64,000 nt of DNA, from assembly GCA_016786885.1 (NCBI GenBank), contig JAEUVO010000033.1:62001-126000 (forward strand), given 5' to 3'. This DNA comes from Chitinophagaceae bacterium (GTDB lineage Bacteria; Bacteroidota; Bacteroidia; Chitinophagales; Chitinophagaceae). Shown here one piece after another: positions 44,229-53,733 of this stretch (position 1 is the stretch's first letter; each line of letters opens with the position of its first letter). Position numbers and translations under genes: made by a program. The notes under the pieces were generated by a model. The model did not search any database and was not told the origin of the DNA. It worked only from the letters and a program-made list of their open reading frames with translations.

Positions 44229-45803
44229 ATGTCAAAATTATCCGCCGTTTTGCTGGCTTTATTGTTGCCTGTATTGCTGTATTCCCAGCAGCCCAAATAC
44301 ATTATGGGGCCGGTTTCTAAGAAGCCCAAAGGGGGCTCCGATTTCAGTGTGCTTTATTCTTCGGATAATGAGACCATTCTTTTAAGAGGTGGCAGCAGTG
44401 GTTTCGGATTGGGTGTAATGACCACTCTCGCCATCGGAATAACCGTGAATTTCAATACTCTTACTATTGAAAAATATGATCAGCACTTCAAGCTGGTAAA
44501 AACAGTGAATGCCAAAAGCAGTTTTGGCAGAGACCTTCTTTTTTTAGGGACCATCGAATCGGCCGGGCAGCATTATATAATACTGGCTGATGCCGGGAAT
44601 AAGCAGGTTGAGATATTCAAAGCGCAGATCAATACGGTTTCTTTACAGCTGACGTCGGCACCTGAGAAAATTGCCACCCTTGATATAAACAATAAGCAGG
44701 AAGATGATGTGGTGTTTACCTGGTCGCCTGATAAAAGCAAAATGGCTTTTGTATCAAGAAATACAAAACTTGATAAGAGTGATAAGAACCTGTCTGTGCA
44801 GGTGCTGGATAAAGATTTTAAGCCTTTATGGAACAGCAGAACGGCATTGCCTATGGGAGACATACATAGCAGGGCGGGTGAATTGTCCCTGAACAATAAT
44901 GGCGATGTTTTTATGCTGGTGCGGAAACTATGGAGTAAGAAGGAGAGTAAAAAACATACGCTGGATTTTTTTTACAGCCTTTTCAAAGTAACAAAAAGTA
45001 CGGTAAAAGAAATGCCGCTGGTTTATGAAGAGTATGAATTGAATAATGCCTCTGTAGTTTGCCTGTCCGATAAGATAGCAGTGCAGGGCTATTGTATTGA
45101 AAGGGGAGAATGGGGCATGTTTGATGATGCTACGGCGATGTACACAATTGTTACCGGCTATGATATGGCGGCGGCACCTATAAAAGCCTCTTTCTTTACT
45201 TCTGCAGGGGAGAATATGTTTGATCCCGCTGCAAAAAGAAACCCGGACCAGCCGGTAAAAGAAACTACCAAAATTGAGACCCGGTCAAAAAGCTATTATC
45301 CCAACGGCGATTGTCTTATTGCAGCTGAAGCGATTCGTGGCGGGGAAATTTCGAATACGGTCAACCGGATGACATTCACACATACATATGCAGAGCATTC
45401 TAATATTTTGCTTGTCTTTATTAAAGCTGACGGGACGATTAAATACAGTAAACGAATAATAAAACTACAAACACAATCAGACGAAGATCTTTATGCTTCA
45501 GTTGTCACCGGATGGAAGGATAATAAGACTATTTTCCTGTATAATGATGATAAACGCAATCCATTGGATAAAAATGTTTTTAAAACAATCACCAGTGATT
45601 TCAGGAATTCGCATCTTATTGCAGCCACAGTGGATGAAGAAGGTAACATTAAAAAATTCAAGTGTATTGATAATGCAAACAATGAAACCTGCATAATACC
45701 CTGGGATTGTGGCACTGTTCGGGAGGGAGAGATCATTGTAATCGGCAGCCGTTTTCATGCTCTTGCAAAGACAGAAGTCCAGGTGGGGAAAGTTATTTTT
45801 TAG
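44229..45803 (+). CDS. Large secreted protein, unknown
   Basis: A 524-residue exported protein. The signal peptide (MSKLSAVLLALLLPVLLYSQQ) sets the start at 44229. The mature part is rich in beta strands and looks like a propeller or Ig-type protein (ETILLRGGSSGFGLGV, KSKMAFVSRNTKL, IIALKLQTQSD-like blocks). No catalytic motif is seen. It may bind a ligand on the cell surface. Function is unknown. Confidence 0.65.
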   Translation: MSKLSAVLLALLLPVLLYSQQPKYIMGPVSKKPKGGSDFSVLYSSDNETILLRGGSSGFGLGVMTTLAIGITVNFNTLTIEKYDQHFKLVKTVNAKSSFGRDLLFLGTIESAGQHYIILADAGNKQVEIFKAQINTVSLQLTSAPEKIATLDINNKQEDDVVFTWSPDKSKMAFVSRNTKLDKSDKNLSVQVLDKDFKPLWNSRTALPMGDIHSRAGELSLNNNGDVFMLVRKLWSKKESKKHTLDFFYSLFKVTKSTVKEMPLVYEEYELNNASVVCLSDKIAVQGYCIERGEWGMFDDATAMYTIVTGYDMAAAPIKASFFTSAGENMFDPAAKRNPDQPVKETTKIETRSKSYYPNGDCLIAAEAIRGGEISNTVNRMTFTHTYAEHSNILLVFIKADGTIKYSKRIIKLQTQSDEDLYASVVTGWKDNKTIFLYNDDKRNPLDKNVFKTITSDFRNSHLIAATVDEEGNIKKFKCIDNANNETCIIPWDCGTVREGEIIVIGSRFHALAKTEVQVGKVIF

Positions 45804-45910
45804 TAAACCGCGGATATCTTTAGCCATAGTAACCAACAGGGTAATTGTCCATCACTTGCAACGATTGCCGGAAGTTTAAAATATCATTTTTTGTTCCTAC
45901 TTTATAATAT

Positions 45911-46117
45911 ATGGCAACGCCCAAAAAATACCGGATGGATAAAACGGCTTTCAAAATACAAACAGTTGAAGAGGCGGATGACCATTACGGTCCGTGGGAG
46001 AATAAATCCTATAGTGAAAGGCTGGATGCAGCTTTTTATTTGATCAGTATGGCTTTTGGAGTAAAGCCTTCAACAAAAATCGACAGAACTGTTTTCTCAA
46101 AACGTAAGCATGGCTGA
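45911..46117 (+). CDS. Small protein upstream of a nucleotidyltransferase remnant
   Basis: A 68-residue cytosolic protein (MATPKKYRMDKTAFKI, then AFYLISMAFGVKPSTK). Its stop codon overlaps the start codon of the next frame by 8 bases, the classic arrangement of a coupled pair. From knowledge of similar Bacteroidota loci, such small proteins precede nucleotidyltransferase-like genes, perhaps as antitoxin-like partners. No direct homology can be shown here. Confidence 0.6.
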   Translation: MATPKKYRMDKTAFKIQTVEEADDHYGPWENKSYSERLDAAFYLISMAFGVKPSTKIDRTVFSKRKHG

Positions 46118-46223
46118 TTATTTCAATGATGATTTCAGAGATTTTCTGAAAGCACTCAAAAACCAGGGGGTTGAGTATGTTCTTGTAGGTGCAACACTAA
46201 CAGAAGATAAAAAAGGTATTTGA
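46110..46223 (+). pseudogene. Truncated nucleotidyltransferase-like gene
   Basis: Only 37 codons, beginning ADYFNDDFRDFLKALKNQGV and reaching EYVLVGAT, then a short unrelated end (TEDKKGI) and stop. The opening matches the N-terminus of small Bacteroidota nucleotidyltransferases, but the catalytic DxD block that should follow is missing. It overlaps the preceding small gene by 8 bases. I read it as a remnant of a two-gene system. Confidence 0.6.
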
Positions 46224-46266
46224 AACTACTGTAAAAAGATCTATATTTATAACAATAGTACTGTTT

Positions 46267-47214
46267 ATGTATAGGAGAGGAATACTTGTTTGTTCAATTT
46301 TTTCTTTTGTAATTAGTGCTATATTATCTGCTTGTCAAAAAGAAGTCGATACTCCAAATTTTGTTGAGAATCAGGTTCCTGTAGTTAACGCAGGCACTTC
46401 AATACAAATAACATTACCTGTTGACTCAACAATTTTAAGCGGATCAGCAGTCGATCAGGACGGAAGTATTGTAGCTTATTTGTGGAGTCAGGTGTCAGGT
46501 AATGCAGGAACGCAGATTGTAAATCCCGGCTCGCCAAGCACAAAGGTAAAAGGGCTTCAGGTTGGGACATATATTTTCCAGCTAATGGCTACAGATAATA
46601 AGGGGGCTACGGGTGTCGATACAGCTTTGGTTATTGTTTCCCCTTCACCAATACAAACTCTTACTTTACAACCTGCAAATAATCTGAATGAGGTTTATAT
46701 CTTTTCATCCAGTCCAAATAGTTCTACAAGCGGAATTCATCAGCTAACAATAGCAGCCTGGACTGTAGGAGGAATAAGTAACTATTGGAGAGCTTTTATA
46801 AAATTTGATTTTTCCTCTATCTCTTCGACTGCTACTATACTCAATGCAAAATTATCTCTTTATGCAACTCCTGCACCTTCCCAGGGTAATGGTGTAGATG
46901 CACATTTTGGTACTTCAAATGCATGTTACATTCAACGTGTTACTTCTAATTGGGTTACTTCTGGTATTAATTGGAATAATCAACCATCTACAGTTACGGC
47001 TAATCAGGTTGTTATACCTCAAAGCACCTCACCATTTCAAAATGAAATTGAGATGGATGTAACTTCATTGGTTAGAGATATGATGACAAATGGGAATAAT
47101 GGGTTTGGTATTAAACTTCAAAATGAAGTGATATATAATGTCAGGCAATATGCCTCAAGTTTTGAAAATAATTCATCAATTCGGCCCAAACTGGTAATAA
47201 CTTATCAGCCGTAA
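46267..47214 (+). CDS. Lipoprotein with PKD-like and DNRLRE-like domains
   Basis: A 315-residue lipoprotein; the leader ends in AILSACQK. Residues about 40-125 form a PKD-like domain (VNAGTSIQITLPVDSTILSG, SQVSGNAGTQIVNPG, QLMATDNKGATG). The C-terminal 170 residues resemble a DNRLRE domain (ISNYWRAFIKFDFSSISS, ILNAKLSLYATPA and RPKLVITYQP). DNRLRE domains occur in cell-surface proteins, sometimes at the end of secreted enzymes; here there is no enzyme domain. Surface adhesion or polysaccharide binding is possible. Confidence 0.82.
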   Translation: MYRRGILVCSIFSFVISAILSACQKEVDTPNFVENQVPVVNAGTSIQITLPVDSTILSGSAVDQDGSIVAYLWSQVSGNAGTQIVNPGSPSTKVKGLQVGTYIFQLMATDNKGATGVDTALVIVSPSPIQTLTLQPANNLNEVYIFSSSPNSSTSGIHQLTIAAWTVGGISNYWRAFIKFDFSSISSTATILNAKLSLYATPAPSQGNGVDAHFGTSNACYIQRVTSNWVTSGINWNNQPSTVTANQVVIPQSTSPFQNEIEMDVTSLVRDMMTNGNNGFGIKLQNEVIYNVRQYASSFENNSSIRPKLVITYQP

Positions 47215-47396
47215 CAAAGTCAGCCGCTAAAGCCATACCGGTTCCCCCTTTCTTGTTGAAATACCGGTAGACCATTTTATATCCTCGCTATCGTTATCCG
47301 GGGTAAACAATCCGGGCCTACAACAAGTGATAATCATCAGGACTGAGCCTTTTGGGAATCATACCTGGTCTTTCTTTCCTCCTATATCTTCGCTCC

Positions 47397-47744
47397 ATGC
47401 TTCCCGAAGTAAATCTTCAACAACGCTGGCAGCAATTAGTATCTAAACTCACCGATACATTGGGTAAGCAACCGGATATGGAAGCTATTTTATTATTCAT
47501 CGGCATCCGGGAAGCGGGACAGCCTCTTAAATTATTTACTGAAAAAGAAAAAACCGATCTGAGACAGATGGCGATTTGCACCCTGCTTGTTCCCGCCGGG
47601 TATTACCAGTTGTTTTGGGTGGATGATACAGGGTGGCCGCATTATAAAGAACTGAAGCGAATACCTGCGATGAGTATGGCGCAAAGGGATGAATTTCTCA
47701 AAGAGTATGTCCTAAAGTATGCAGAGAAGAACCGCCTGCTATAG
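47397..47744 (+). CDS. Small conserved hypothetical protein
   Basis: A 115-residue cytosolic protein. I use the ATG at 47397, because the frame upstream begins at TTG with a hydrophobic stretch of low quality. The sequence is mostly helical, with LFIGIREAGQPLKLFTEKEKTDLRQ-like blocks and YKELKRIPAMSMAQRDEF at the end. No family is recognised. Confidence 0.6.
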   Translation: MLPEVNLQQRWQQLVSKLTDTLGKQPDMEAILLFIGIREAGQPLKLFTEKEKTDLRQMAICTLLVPAGYYQLFWVDDTGWPHYKELKRIPAMSMAQRDEFLKEYVLKYAEKNRLL

Positions 47745-47800
47745 TTTCCAGGCCGAGCCTCTGAAGGGACTGGCATATATTATCAGGTTCTACCAGTCCA

Positions 47801-48481
47801 CTATTTGGTCAGTTGTATCTGATAGGAAAACTGCTGATCAAAAGGAGCAGCGGCTTTCTCCGGTTTTTGTATAAGAAAACGGTTCCGGATGGATTGTTCC
47901 CGTATTGTTCCCTTGAGCCGTTCATCATCATCAAATAAAAATTCATTGACAAAATCACGGTGGCCATCCGCCCATACATGCACATGGATATGTGCGGGCA
48001 GGTCGCTTTGTGGATAGCCACTTGGTTTAATGGTTTGCAGTTCAAATTTCCCGTTCACATCCGTTCTCACATAACCAAACAGTCTTGCATGCCTCATATC
48101 GCCTTCATTGCCTCCCACATGAGGGTTGCCGGCAGCATACCAGCCTTTTGAGTCGGTCTGGTACAGATAGATCAGCGCACCAGCAACAGGCTGCCCTTCT
48201 TTATCAGAGACTGTTCCCAGCACCTTTATTTTCCTGCCGGGTTCATCGGCAGTAGTTATCTGCAATACATCGGTGCTGCAATTGTTTTTTATCAATTCCC
48301 TGAAATCTGTTTCAGGATGCACCGCCAGGTAGCGTTTGTCGGTCAGTATAGAAGATACTGTAGCTGTTTTGTTTTTCAGTTTATCAGCCGCTTCTTTGAT
48401 AAGCGAAGCATTATCGGTTGATTGTGCGGGCAGGTGTGACCAGCTGCCCAGCAATAGCAGGGAGAGTAAAATTTTTTTCAT
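47801..48481 (-). CDS. Intradiol ring-cleavage dioxygenase-like protein, exported
   Basis: A 226-residue protein with a signal peptide (MKKILLSLLLLGSWSHLPAQ, start at 48481). The mature part resembles intradiol (protocatechuate/catechol) dioxygenases: VLGTVSDKEGQPVAGALIYLYQTDSKG-type beta sandwich, GWYAAGNPH, then PSGYPQSDLPAHIHVHVWA, which contains the iron-binding tyrosine and two histidines. Exported forms occur in Bacteroidota. The substrate is unknown; other family members may bind non-aromatic ligands. Confidence 0.78.
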   Translation of the reverse strand: MKKILLSLLLLGSWSHLPAQSTDNASLIKEAADKLKNKTATVSSILTDKRYLAVHPETDFRELIKNNCSTDVLQITTADEPGRKIKVLGTVSDKEGQPVAGALIYLYQTDSKGWYAAGNPHVGGNEGDMRHARLFGYVRTDVNGKFELQTIKPSGYPQSDLPAHIHVHVWADGHRDFVNEFLFDDDERLKGTIREQSIRNRFLIQKPEKAAAPFDQQFSYQIQLTK

Positions 48482-48561
48482 GACTGTAATTTGTGCATAT
48501 AGTAAGTTAGCTTCATTTCCTGCAACCGGCATACAATAATATATGAATGGAGAAAGTTGGA

Positions 48562-48672
48562 TTATGGTTGGTGAAAAGCACTATTTTTTAGCTCTGTCAG
48601 CAGTTTTTCCAGGCCGTCTTCACAGTAATCTGGCACTAGAGGATTCAATAACATCCTTGTACTTTTTCCCAT
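48562..48672 (-). CDS. Possible small protein (36 aa)
   Basis: A short frame (MGKSTRMLLNPLVPDY, then CEDGLEKLLTELKNS) in the divergent intergenic region between the dioxygenase-like and cupin genes. Its composition is protein-like and helical, but there is no clear ribosome binding site or known family. It is listed with low confidence. Confidence 0.3.
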   Translation of the reverse strand: MGKSTRMLLNPLVPDYCEDGLEKLLTELKNSAFHQP

Positions 48673-48701
48673 ATTTATTACCTTAATAGAAATTTACAGC
48701 C

Positions 48702-49250
48702 ATGTACAATCATCCTCATACAATCGAAAATAAAATAGGCGAAAAACTTTGTTTTACCCGGTTGGTAAAGGAAGATGGTGTTGATAAACTGGAAGTGGAG
48801 AACTGGGTGCAGCCCGGTGCCGGCCCTTTGATGCATGTTCACTGGAAGCAAGATGAAAGTCTTACCGTGATAAGCGGGAAAATTGGTACACAAATTCCTG
48901 GTGAAGAACCCAGGTATTACGGTCCGGGAGAAACGGTTACTTTTTACAGGGGTACCTGGCACCGGTTCTGGAATGCCGGAAATGATGTATTGAATTGTAA
49001 AGGCTGGATAAAACCTGCTGATAACATTGAGTATTACCTGACAGAAATATATAAGGCAATAGATGCGGGTAAAAATCACCGGCCTGAACCAACAGCCGCT
49101 GCCTTTTTAATGACCCGTTATAAATCCGAATTTGATGTAAGCGGCATCCCCGGGGTTGTAAAAAAAGTCATCATACCGCTTCAATATTTTATCGGAAGAT
49201 TTACGGGAGCACATAAAAGATTTAAAGATGCGCCGCAACCGGTTAAATAA
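48702..49250 (+). CDS. Cupin-domain protein
   Basis: A 182-residue soluble protein with a single cupin barrel. The metal-binding pattern is HVHWKQDESLTVISG (His, His, Glu), and GTWHRFWNAG carries the final histidine. Cupins with this pattern act in sugar or small-molecule metabolism, or as sensors. The C-terminal 70 residues are helical and probably follow the barrel. The function is unspecified. Confidence 0.85.
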   Translation: MYNHPHTIENKIGEKLCFTRLVKEDGVDKLEVENWVQPGAGPLMHVHWKQDESLTVISGKIGTQIPGEEPRYYGPGETVTFYRGTWHRFWNAGNDVLNCKGWIKPADNIEYYLTEIYKAIDAGKNHRPEPTAAAFLMTRYKSEFDVSGIPGVVKKVIIPLQYFIGRFTGAHKRFKDAPQPVK

Positions 49251-49407
49251 ATACTTTCTTAAAGTCTTTGGCGATATTATTTTCTAAATCTAAGGAAAGA
49301 GAAAACCGCTTATTTATATTTAATATTTTCAAGGGCACTATCATGCCGTAAGCAGTTTTTTTTAACTTTCTGCTTTCTTATTGGTCATAGCTGTTCAACT
49401 GGCTTCT

Positions 49408-50064
49408 ATGAGAAAACTTATCCTGCTTCCATTATTAGTCTTATCGGTCTGTGCCTGTGCACAAAAAGGTGACCGCTATTGGAGTATCGGTGTTAATCCA
49501 TTCAGCCTTGGAGAGTCGATGTCATCCATCGGTCCCTGTGCCGGCTTCAGGTTTTCGGCGGGATTTGAGTTATGGGCTGAGGGTTCGTATATCTTTCATA
49601 ACCTGTACAAGATTCACGACTGGAAAAACATGAGAGGATACCGGTTTATTTTTCAGCCCCGGTACTATGTGGGAAAAGGCCGTACTCTTTTCATTACTCC
49701 TGAGTTTCGGCTCAAACAATTTTCTTATACAACGGCACTTCCCTTTGTGAATAAAACAACGAACGATACTTTATATAACTATACACACAGGGCATCGCAG
49801 GTGCTTATCGGCGGCGCCTTTGTAATTGGTGGCCAGTTTGTGTTGTCAGAACGAAAAAGGATTTTTTTAGAAGTAACAGCAGGGATGGGAGGAAAGCTTC
49901 GCTTTATAAACAGGAAAAATATTCCGGAGGGCTATGAGTATGAGGTACAGCCCGGTGGCTTCGGCCTTGCACCTCATTATAACTGGGATAATGACGGCAC
50001 TCCTTATTTCCCGTTGGGGCTCCGGCTTATGTGGCGATTGAACAATTCAAAGCAGTTGAGATAG
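49408..50064 (+). CDS. Secreted outer-membrane barrel-like protein
   Basis: A 218-residue exported protein; the signal peptide MRKLILLPLLVLSVCACAQ sets the start at 49408. The mature part has alternating strands (GDRYWSIGVNPFSLG, RFSAGFELWAEGSYIF, GYRFIFQPRYYVGKG, LGLRLMWRLNNS), consistent with an outer-membrane beta-barrel of unknown role. The leader's cysteine is not in a convincing lipobox (VCACAQ), but a lipoprotein form cannot be ruled out. Confidence 0.7.
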   Translation: MRKLILLPLLVLSVCACAQKGDRYWSIGVNPFSLGESMSSIGPCAGFRFSAGFELWAEGSYIFHNLYKIHDWKNMRGYRFIFQPRYYVGKGRTLFITPEFRLKQFSYTTALPFVNKTTNDTLYNYTHRASQVLIGGAFVIGGQFVLSERKRIFLEVTAGMGGKLRFINRKNIPEGYEYEVQPGGFGLAPHYNWDNDGTPYFPLGLRLMWRLNNSKQLR

Positions 50065-50168
50065 TATCATGTCCACAAGGCCTGCGGGTTTTATTCTCAT
50101 TTCAGTTATTGACAACTGTCATAGGAACAGGCTGATTAACTGCTGCATCTTTATGCTATATAAGTTTT

Positions 50169-50360
50169 ATGCAAAAGAAACCAAAGGGGCTTAATGCCGA
50201 ATGGCATCAGCAGCATCCAATGCCGAAGAATCCCACTTTGCAACAGCGTATTGACTGGCACCTGGCCCATCAGAAGAATTGCGGCTGCCATCCAGGTTTG
50301 CCGGAGAAACTGAAAGAGCAAATGAAGAAATTGAAAATAAAAATACCAGCAGGGTTATAA
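50169..50360 (+). CDS. Small conserved hypothetical protein (63 aa)
   Basis: A 63-residue basic cytosolic protein: KGLNAEWHQQHPMPKNPTL then RIDWHLAHQKNCGCHPG, ending in a lysine-rich helix. Two cysteines in NCGCHP and several histidines could bind a metal. The pattern is typical of small conserved Bacteroidota proteins. Function is unknown. Confidence 0.6.
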   Translation: MQKKPKGLNAEWHQQHPMPKNPTLQQRIDWHLAHQKNCGCHPGLPEKLKEQMKKLKIKIPAGL

Positions 50361-50414
50361 GTAACAAGTGCTGTATAATTTATTTATCTTGTTTAAGAGC
50401 TATATTCCGGCAAT

Positions 50415-51743
50415 TTACTTTACCGTCACTTGTATCACATGATCAATAGTTTCCTGTGCAGGATACTCGTGGTATATGAAAATCCCTTCCGTCACCTTAT
50501 TCCATTTTAGTTTTTTATTACTACCCATTATTTCAACGGACGAAATAGTTTCATTGAATCCCGGGAGTAGAATAAAATTGTCCGCCGGCCGGTGCAGCAG
50601 ATGGAGAAATACCTGTTTATCATTTCTGGTAGCTACTCCCCATGGTTGTGGTGGCATCAGTCTGCCACGGGTATTGTAAATAGCAGTACCATATTGTTGC
50701 AACCATGTACCTGCCGCTTGTAAAGTATCGGTAAATTCTTTTTGTATCTCGCCATTAGGCATAGGCCCTACATTCAATAATAAATTGGCATTGCGGCCTG
50801 CAGTGTTTACCAGTAAATGGATCACCTGCTTCACTGTTTTATAATTTCTGTCTGTCACATTATAGCCCCAGGAGTCATTCATGGTCTCGCAGGTTTCTAA
50901 TGGAAGCGCATCGGAAGGTTGCTGAAAACTCAGCCCGGATTTATTTTCTCCCGGCAGGTCTTTTTCAAACATCTGGAAATCTTCGCCTGGAATGGGGTCA
51001 AGATGATGGTTGTTGCCGATCATACAAGCTGGTTGCAACTGGTGAATGAGGCCATAGAGTTCATCATACTTCCAGTCAATTCGGGAAGTCCTGTCGGCAT
51101 GCCCCTCTGGATTGGTCTGGTCCCAATGACCATCGAACCAGATACTCATGACAGGGCCATAGTTAGTAAGCAATTCTGTTAATTGATTTTTCATGAACTG
51201 CAGGTAGCTTGTATAATTGCTTTTCCCAGTTCTTCCGCTATACTGACCGGTACGACCCGTTTCAAAAGGATAATCATTGCGATACCAGTCGAGAGTGGAG
51301 TAATAAAGGCCCAGTTTGATATTATGTTTCCTGCAGGCTTCTGCCAGTTGTCGCAGTGCATCTTTGCCATACGGTGTGTTTGTGATCTTCCAGTCTGAGT
51401 ATTTTGTATCCCAGTTAGAAAAACCATCATGGTGACGGGTGATGAAGACGATATATTTCATGCCGGCATTTTTTGCTGTCAGCACCCATTTTTCTGCATC
51501 GAAATCAACAGGATTAAAGACCCTGTTATAACGACGGTAATCTTCCACTTTTATGCGTCGGTTGTTCATTACCCATTCTCCATTGCCCAGTACACTGCTC
51601 AGTCCCCAGTGGATGAATAGCCCGTATTTATCATCCTGGAATGTTTTGCGGACCGTTAAATTTTCTGCACTGGGTTTATAGAGCTCTTGTGCTGGTGCCA
51701 GTAAATGGAAATATAACAGGAGAACTGCTAGTATCTTTTTCAT
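50415..51743 (-). CDS. Alpha-L-fucosidase, GH29
   Basis: A 442-residue exported glycoside hydrolase of family 29. The signal peptide MKKILAVLLLYFHLLAPAQ sets the start at 51743. Family signatures: KYGLFIHWGLSSVLGNGEW, FITRHHDGFSNWDTKYSDW and the nucleophile aspartate in MSIWFDGHWDQTNP. It removes alpha-linked fucose from glycans in the periplasm or outside the cell. No other glycan-degradation genes flank it, so it is not obviously part of a polysaccharide utilisation locus. Confidence 0.93.
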   Translation of the reverse strand: MKKILAVLLLYFHLLAPAQELYKPSAENLTVRKTFQDDKYGLFIHWGLSSVLGNGEWVMNNRRIKVEDYRRYNRVFNPVDFDAEKWVLTAKNAGMKYIVFITRHHDGFSNWDTKYSDWKITNTPYGKDALRQLAEACRKHNIKLGLYYSTLDWYRNDYPFETGRTGQYSGRTGKSNYTSYLQFMKNQLTELLTNYGPVMSIWFDGHWDQTNPEGHADRTSRIDWKYDELYGLIHQLQPACMIGNNHHLDPIPGEDFQMFEKDLPGENKSGLSFQQPSDALPLETCETMNDSWGYNVTDRNYKTVKQVIHLLVNTAGRNANLLLNVGPMPNGEIQKEFTDTLQAAGTWLQQYGTAIYNTRGRLMPPQPWGVATRNDKQVFLHLLHRPADNFILLPGFNETISSVEIMGSNKKLKWNKVTEGIFIYHEYPAQETIDHVIQVTVK

Positions 51744-51799
51744 TGCACTGTTTATGCTAAAAGGTGTTGCTTGCATGGTTGTTAGTTTTATCAAACAGA

Positions 51800-52480
51800 C
51801 TAGTTACGCAAAATTTCCCTGTTCCTATTTAATTCCAGTGCTTTCAGTTCGATATTTTCTATCGTATCTTTTTCAGCTCCTTTTTTGGCCATCAGCAGCA
51901 ATGCTCTTGCCAATACATCGGACCAGATAATCTTATCAGGAGCCAGTAATTGTACCAATGGGAAAAACGGGTAAGCAAGCTTATAGGCAAACGGTGCTTT
52001 TTTATTTTTATGCCTGGGTCTTACGGCATCAGGACGAGCTATAAGGATATGCTGCAGTCCGGATCGCAGTAATAAATTCTCTGCTTTTCCTTTGATACGT
52101 TTGAACAAAGTGCGACTTTTTTCTGTGCGGTCACTGCCATCACCACTTACAAAAATAAATTTAACTCCCGGGTTAATTTGGGTACAATACCGGGCACAGG
52201 CTTCCAGGTATCCACAGGTTATCTCCTCATATTGTTTTTTACTTACCTGGGTTTGTGAAATACCAAGACACCAGATAATAGCATCAGCTTTGGCAAAATA
52301 GCTGCCGGCGGAAGCATAATCCAGGAAATTCTTATGTATTACGGTAGTAATTTTAGGATGCACTATTTCCGGCTGATTACGTATCAACAGCAGCAGTTCA
52401 TCAATTTCATTATCAACTAGAGCCTGCCTTACCACTTCCGCTCCTATAAGGCCGGTGGCACCAGTAATAAGTATTTTCAT
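51800..52480 (-). CDS. NAD(P)-binding atypical SDR/epimerase-like protein
   Basis: A 226-residue cytosolic Rossmann-fold protein. The NAD(P)-binding motif is MKILITGATGLIGAEVV at the N-terminus, followed by DAIIWCLGISQ and FIFVSGDGSD. The usual catalytic tyrosine/lysine pair is not clear; an atypical SDR of the NAD(P)-binding type is most likely. Substrate unknown. It lies 56 bases upstream of the GH29 gene on the same strand and may share its transcript. Confidence 0.83.
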   Translation of the reverse strand: MKILITGATGLIGAEVVRQALVDNEIDELLLLIRNQPEIVHPKITTVIHKNFLDYASAGSYFAKADAIIWCLGISQTQVSKKQYEEITCGYLEACARYCTQINPGVKFIFVSGDGSDRTEKSRTLFKRIKGKAENLLLRSGLQHILIARPDAVRPRHKNKKAPFAYKLAYPFFPLVQLLAPDKIIWSDVLARALLLMAKKGAEKDTIENIELKALELNRNREILRN

Positions 52481-52683
52481 TTTGCATACATTTATTTCTG
52501 CCTGATAAAGTTATAGACCTTTCAGGTTTGATATGACAAGGAGGGTATTTTATCCGGAATAGCAGCACAGTAAACGGTATGAGCTGGGCATAAATTTTTT
52601 TTCCCACAATTATCCCTGCTTCATTCAAATAATTGTTAATAAGTTGATCTTTGCAACAATCTAATTTCCGATAATTTTAAAAA

Positions 52684-52938
52684 ATGCAAGACCATTACAG
52701 CCTACTCCATACCATCTACGAAATCGTAAAAAATGATCCGCAGCCTGAACGTTACTCCTGCAGGCCCCGTGAGCTCATACTAAGAAGGATGCAAGAATGG
52801 TCTGACATTCAGCAGCAACTGCAATTACTCGAGCTGGAACAACTGGTTGTAACTGAACAACAAGAGACACTGGTTATCCGCATCACAACTGCCGGACTTG
52901 AGAAGGTAAAAGAGCAAAACAGTCTTGTAAAGGACTAA
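52684..52938 (+). CDS. Small winged-helix-like hypothetical protein
   Basis: An 84-residue soluble protein: HTIYEIVKNDPQPERYSCRPRELILRRM, then paired strands LVVTEQQETLVIRITTAG, a layout like a small winged helix. No family is identified; DNA binding is only a possibility. Confidence 0.5.
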   Translation: MQDHYSLLHTIYEIVKNDPQPERYSCRPRELILRRMQEWSDIQQQLQLLELEQLVVTEQQETLVIRITTAGLEKVKEQNSLVKD

Positions 52939-53031
52939 TATGTCCTGATAAAACTCACTCATTTTATTGATAAGGCTCAGCAGACCACATACAGGGCAAG
53001 GATAGTTTTACATGACTTTCTTTTGTCTTCT

Positions 53032-53718
53032 ATGAGAAGTAAATGCCACATTATATTGCCTATACTCTTACTCATTGCAATTATAATAGCAGGGTGTAAA
53101 AATCATTCTACCAATAGTCTCATTAGCCCTGACGCCCCTGAGGCAGCGTCTTTACAAAAGCTGATGGACGGAAACAGCAGGTTTGCTCATTGGCAACCAA
53201 TACATCCGGATGAGAGCAGGCAGCGGGTGATAGAGATATCAAAAGCCCAGCATCCATTTGCGGTGGTGATCGCCTGTTCTGATTCAAGAGTATCTCCTGA
53301 ATTGATTTTTGACCAGGGGCTTGGCGATCTTTTTGTTATTCGCACTGCCGGAAACCTGATTGGCGGACTGGAAATAGGCAGTGTGGAATATGCGGTTGAA
53401 CACCTCGGTGTAGATCTGATTGTTTTGCTTGGTCACCAGCAATGCGGGGCTGTAAAAGCTTTTGTGGAAGGAGGGGAAGTGCATGGACATATTAAAGACA
53501 TTATTGACAGCCTGAAAAACGAAACAGAGATCAGTAATATATCACTAAATGATAAAAATCGCCTTGATGATTGTATCAGGGCAAATATATTGCACGGTAT
53601 ACATCAGCTTAAAGAGCAGTCCGCTATTATTAAAGAAAAGCTTGACAGTAAACAGCTACAGATAAAAGCCTGCTATTACGATCTCGAAAGGGGCATCGTC
53701 AGCGTATTAAAAGAATAA
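53032..53718 (+). CDS. Beta-class carbonic anhydrase, lipoprotein form
   Basis: A 228-residue beta-carbonic anhydrase that interconverts CO2 and bicarbonate. The zinc ligands are the cysteine in ACSDSR and the histidine and cysteine in LLGHQQCGAVKA; the Asp-Arg dyad in SDSR is present. The N-terminus is a lipoprotein leader (LPILLLIAIIIAGCKN) rather than the cytosolic start usual for this class, so it should be anchored in the periplasm. The ATG at 53032 begins the leader. Confidence 0.9.
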   Translation: MRSKCHIILPILLLIAIIIAGCKNHSTNSLISPDAPEAASLQKLMDGNSRFAHWQPIHPDESRQRVIEISKAQHPFAVVIACSDSRVSPELIFDQGLGDLFVIRTAGNLIGGLEIGSVEYAVEHLGVDLIVLLGHQQCGAVKAFVEGGEVHGHIKDIIDSLKNETEISNISLNDKNRLDDCIRANILHGIHQLKEQSAIIKEKLDSKQLQIKACYYDLERGIVSVLKE

Positions 53719-53733
53719 CTCCTGCCACTTCTC

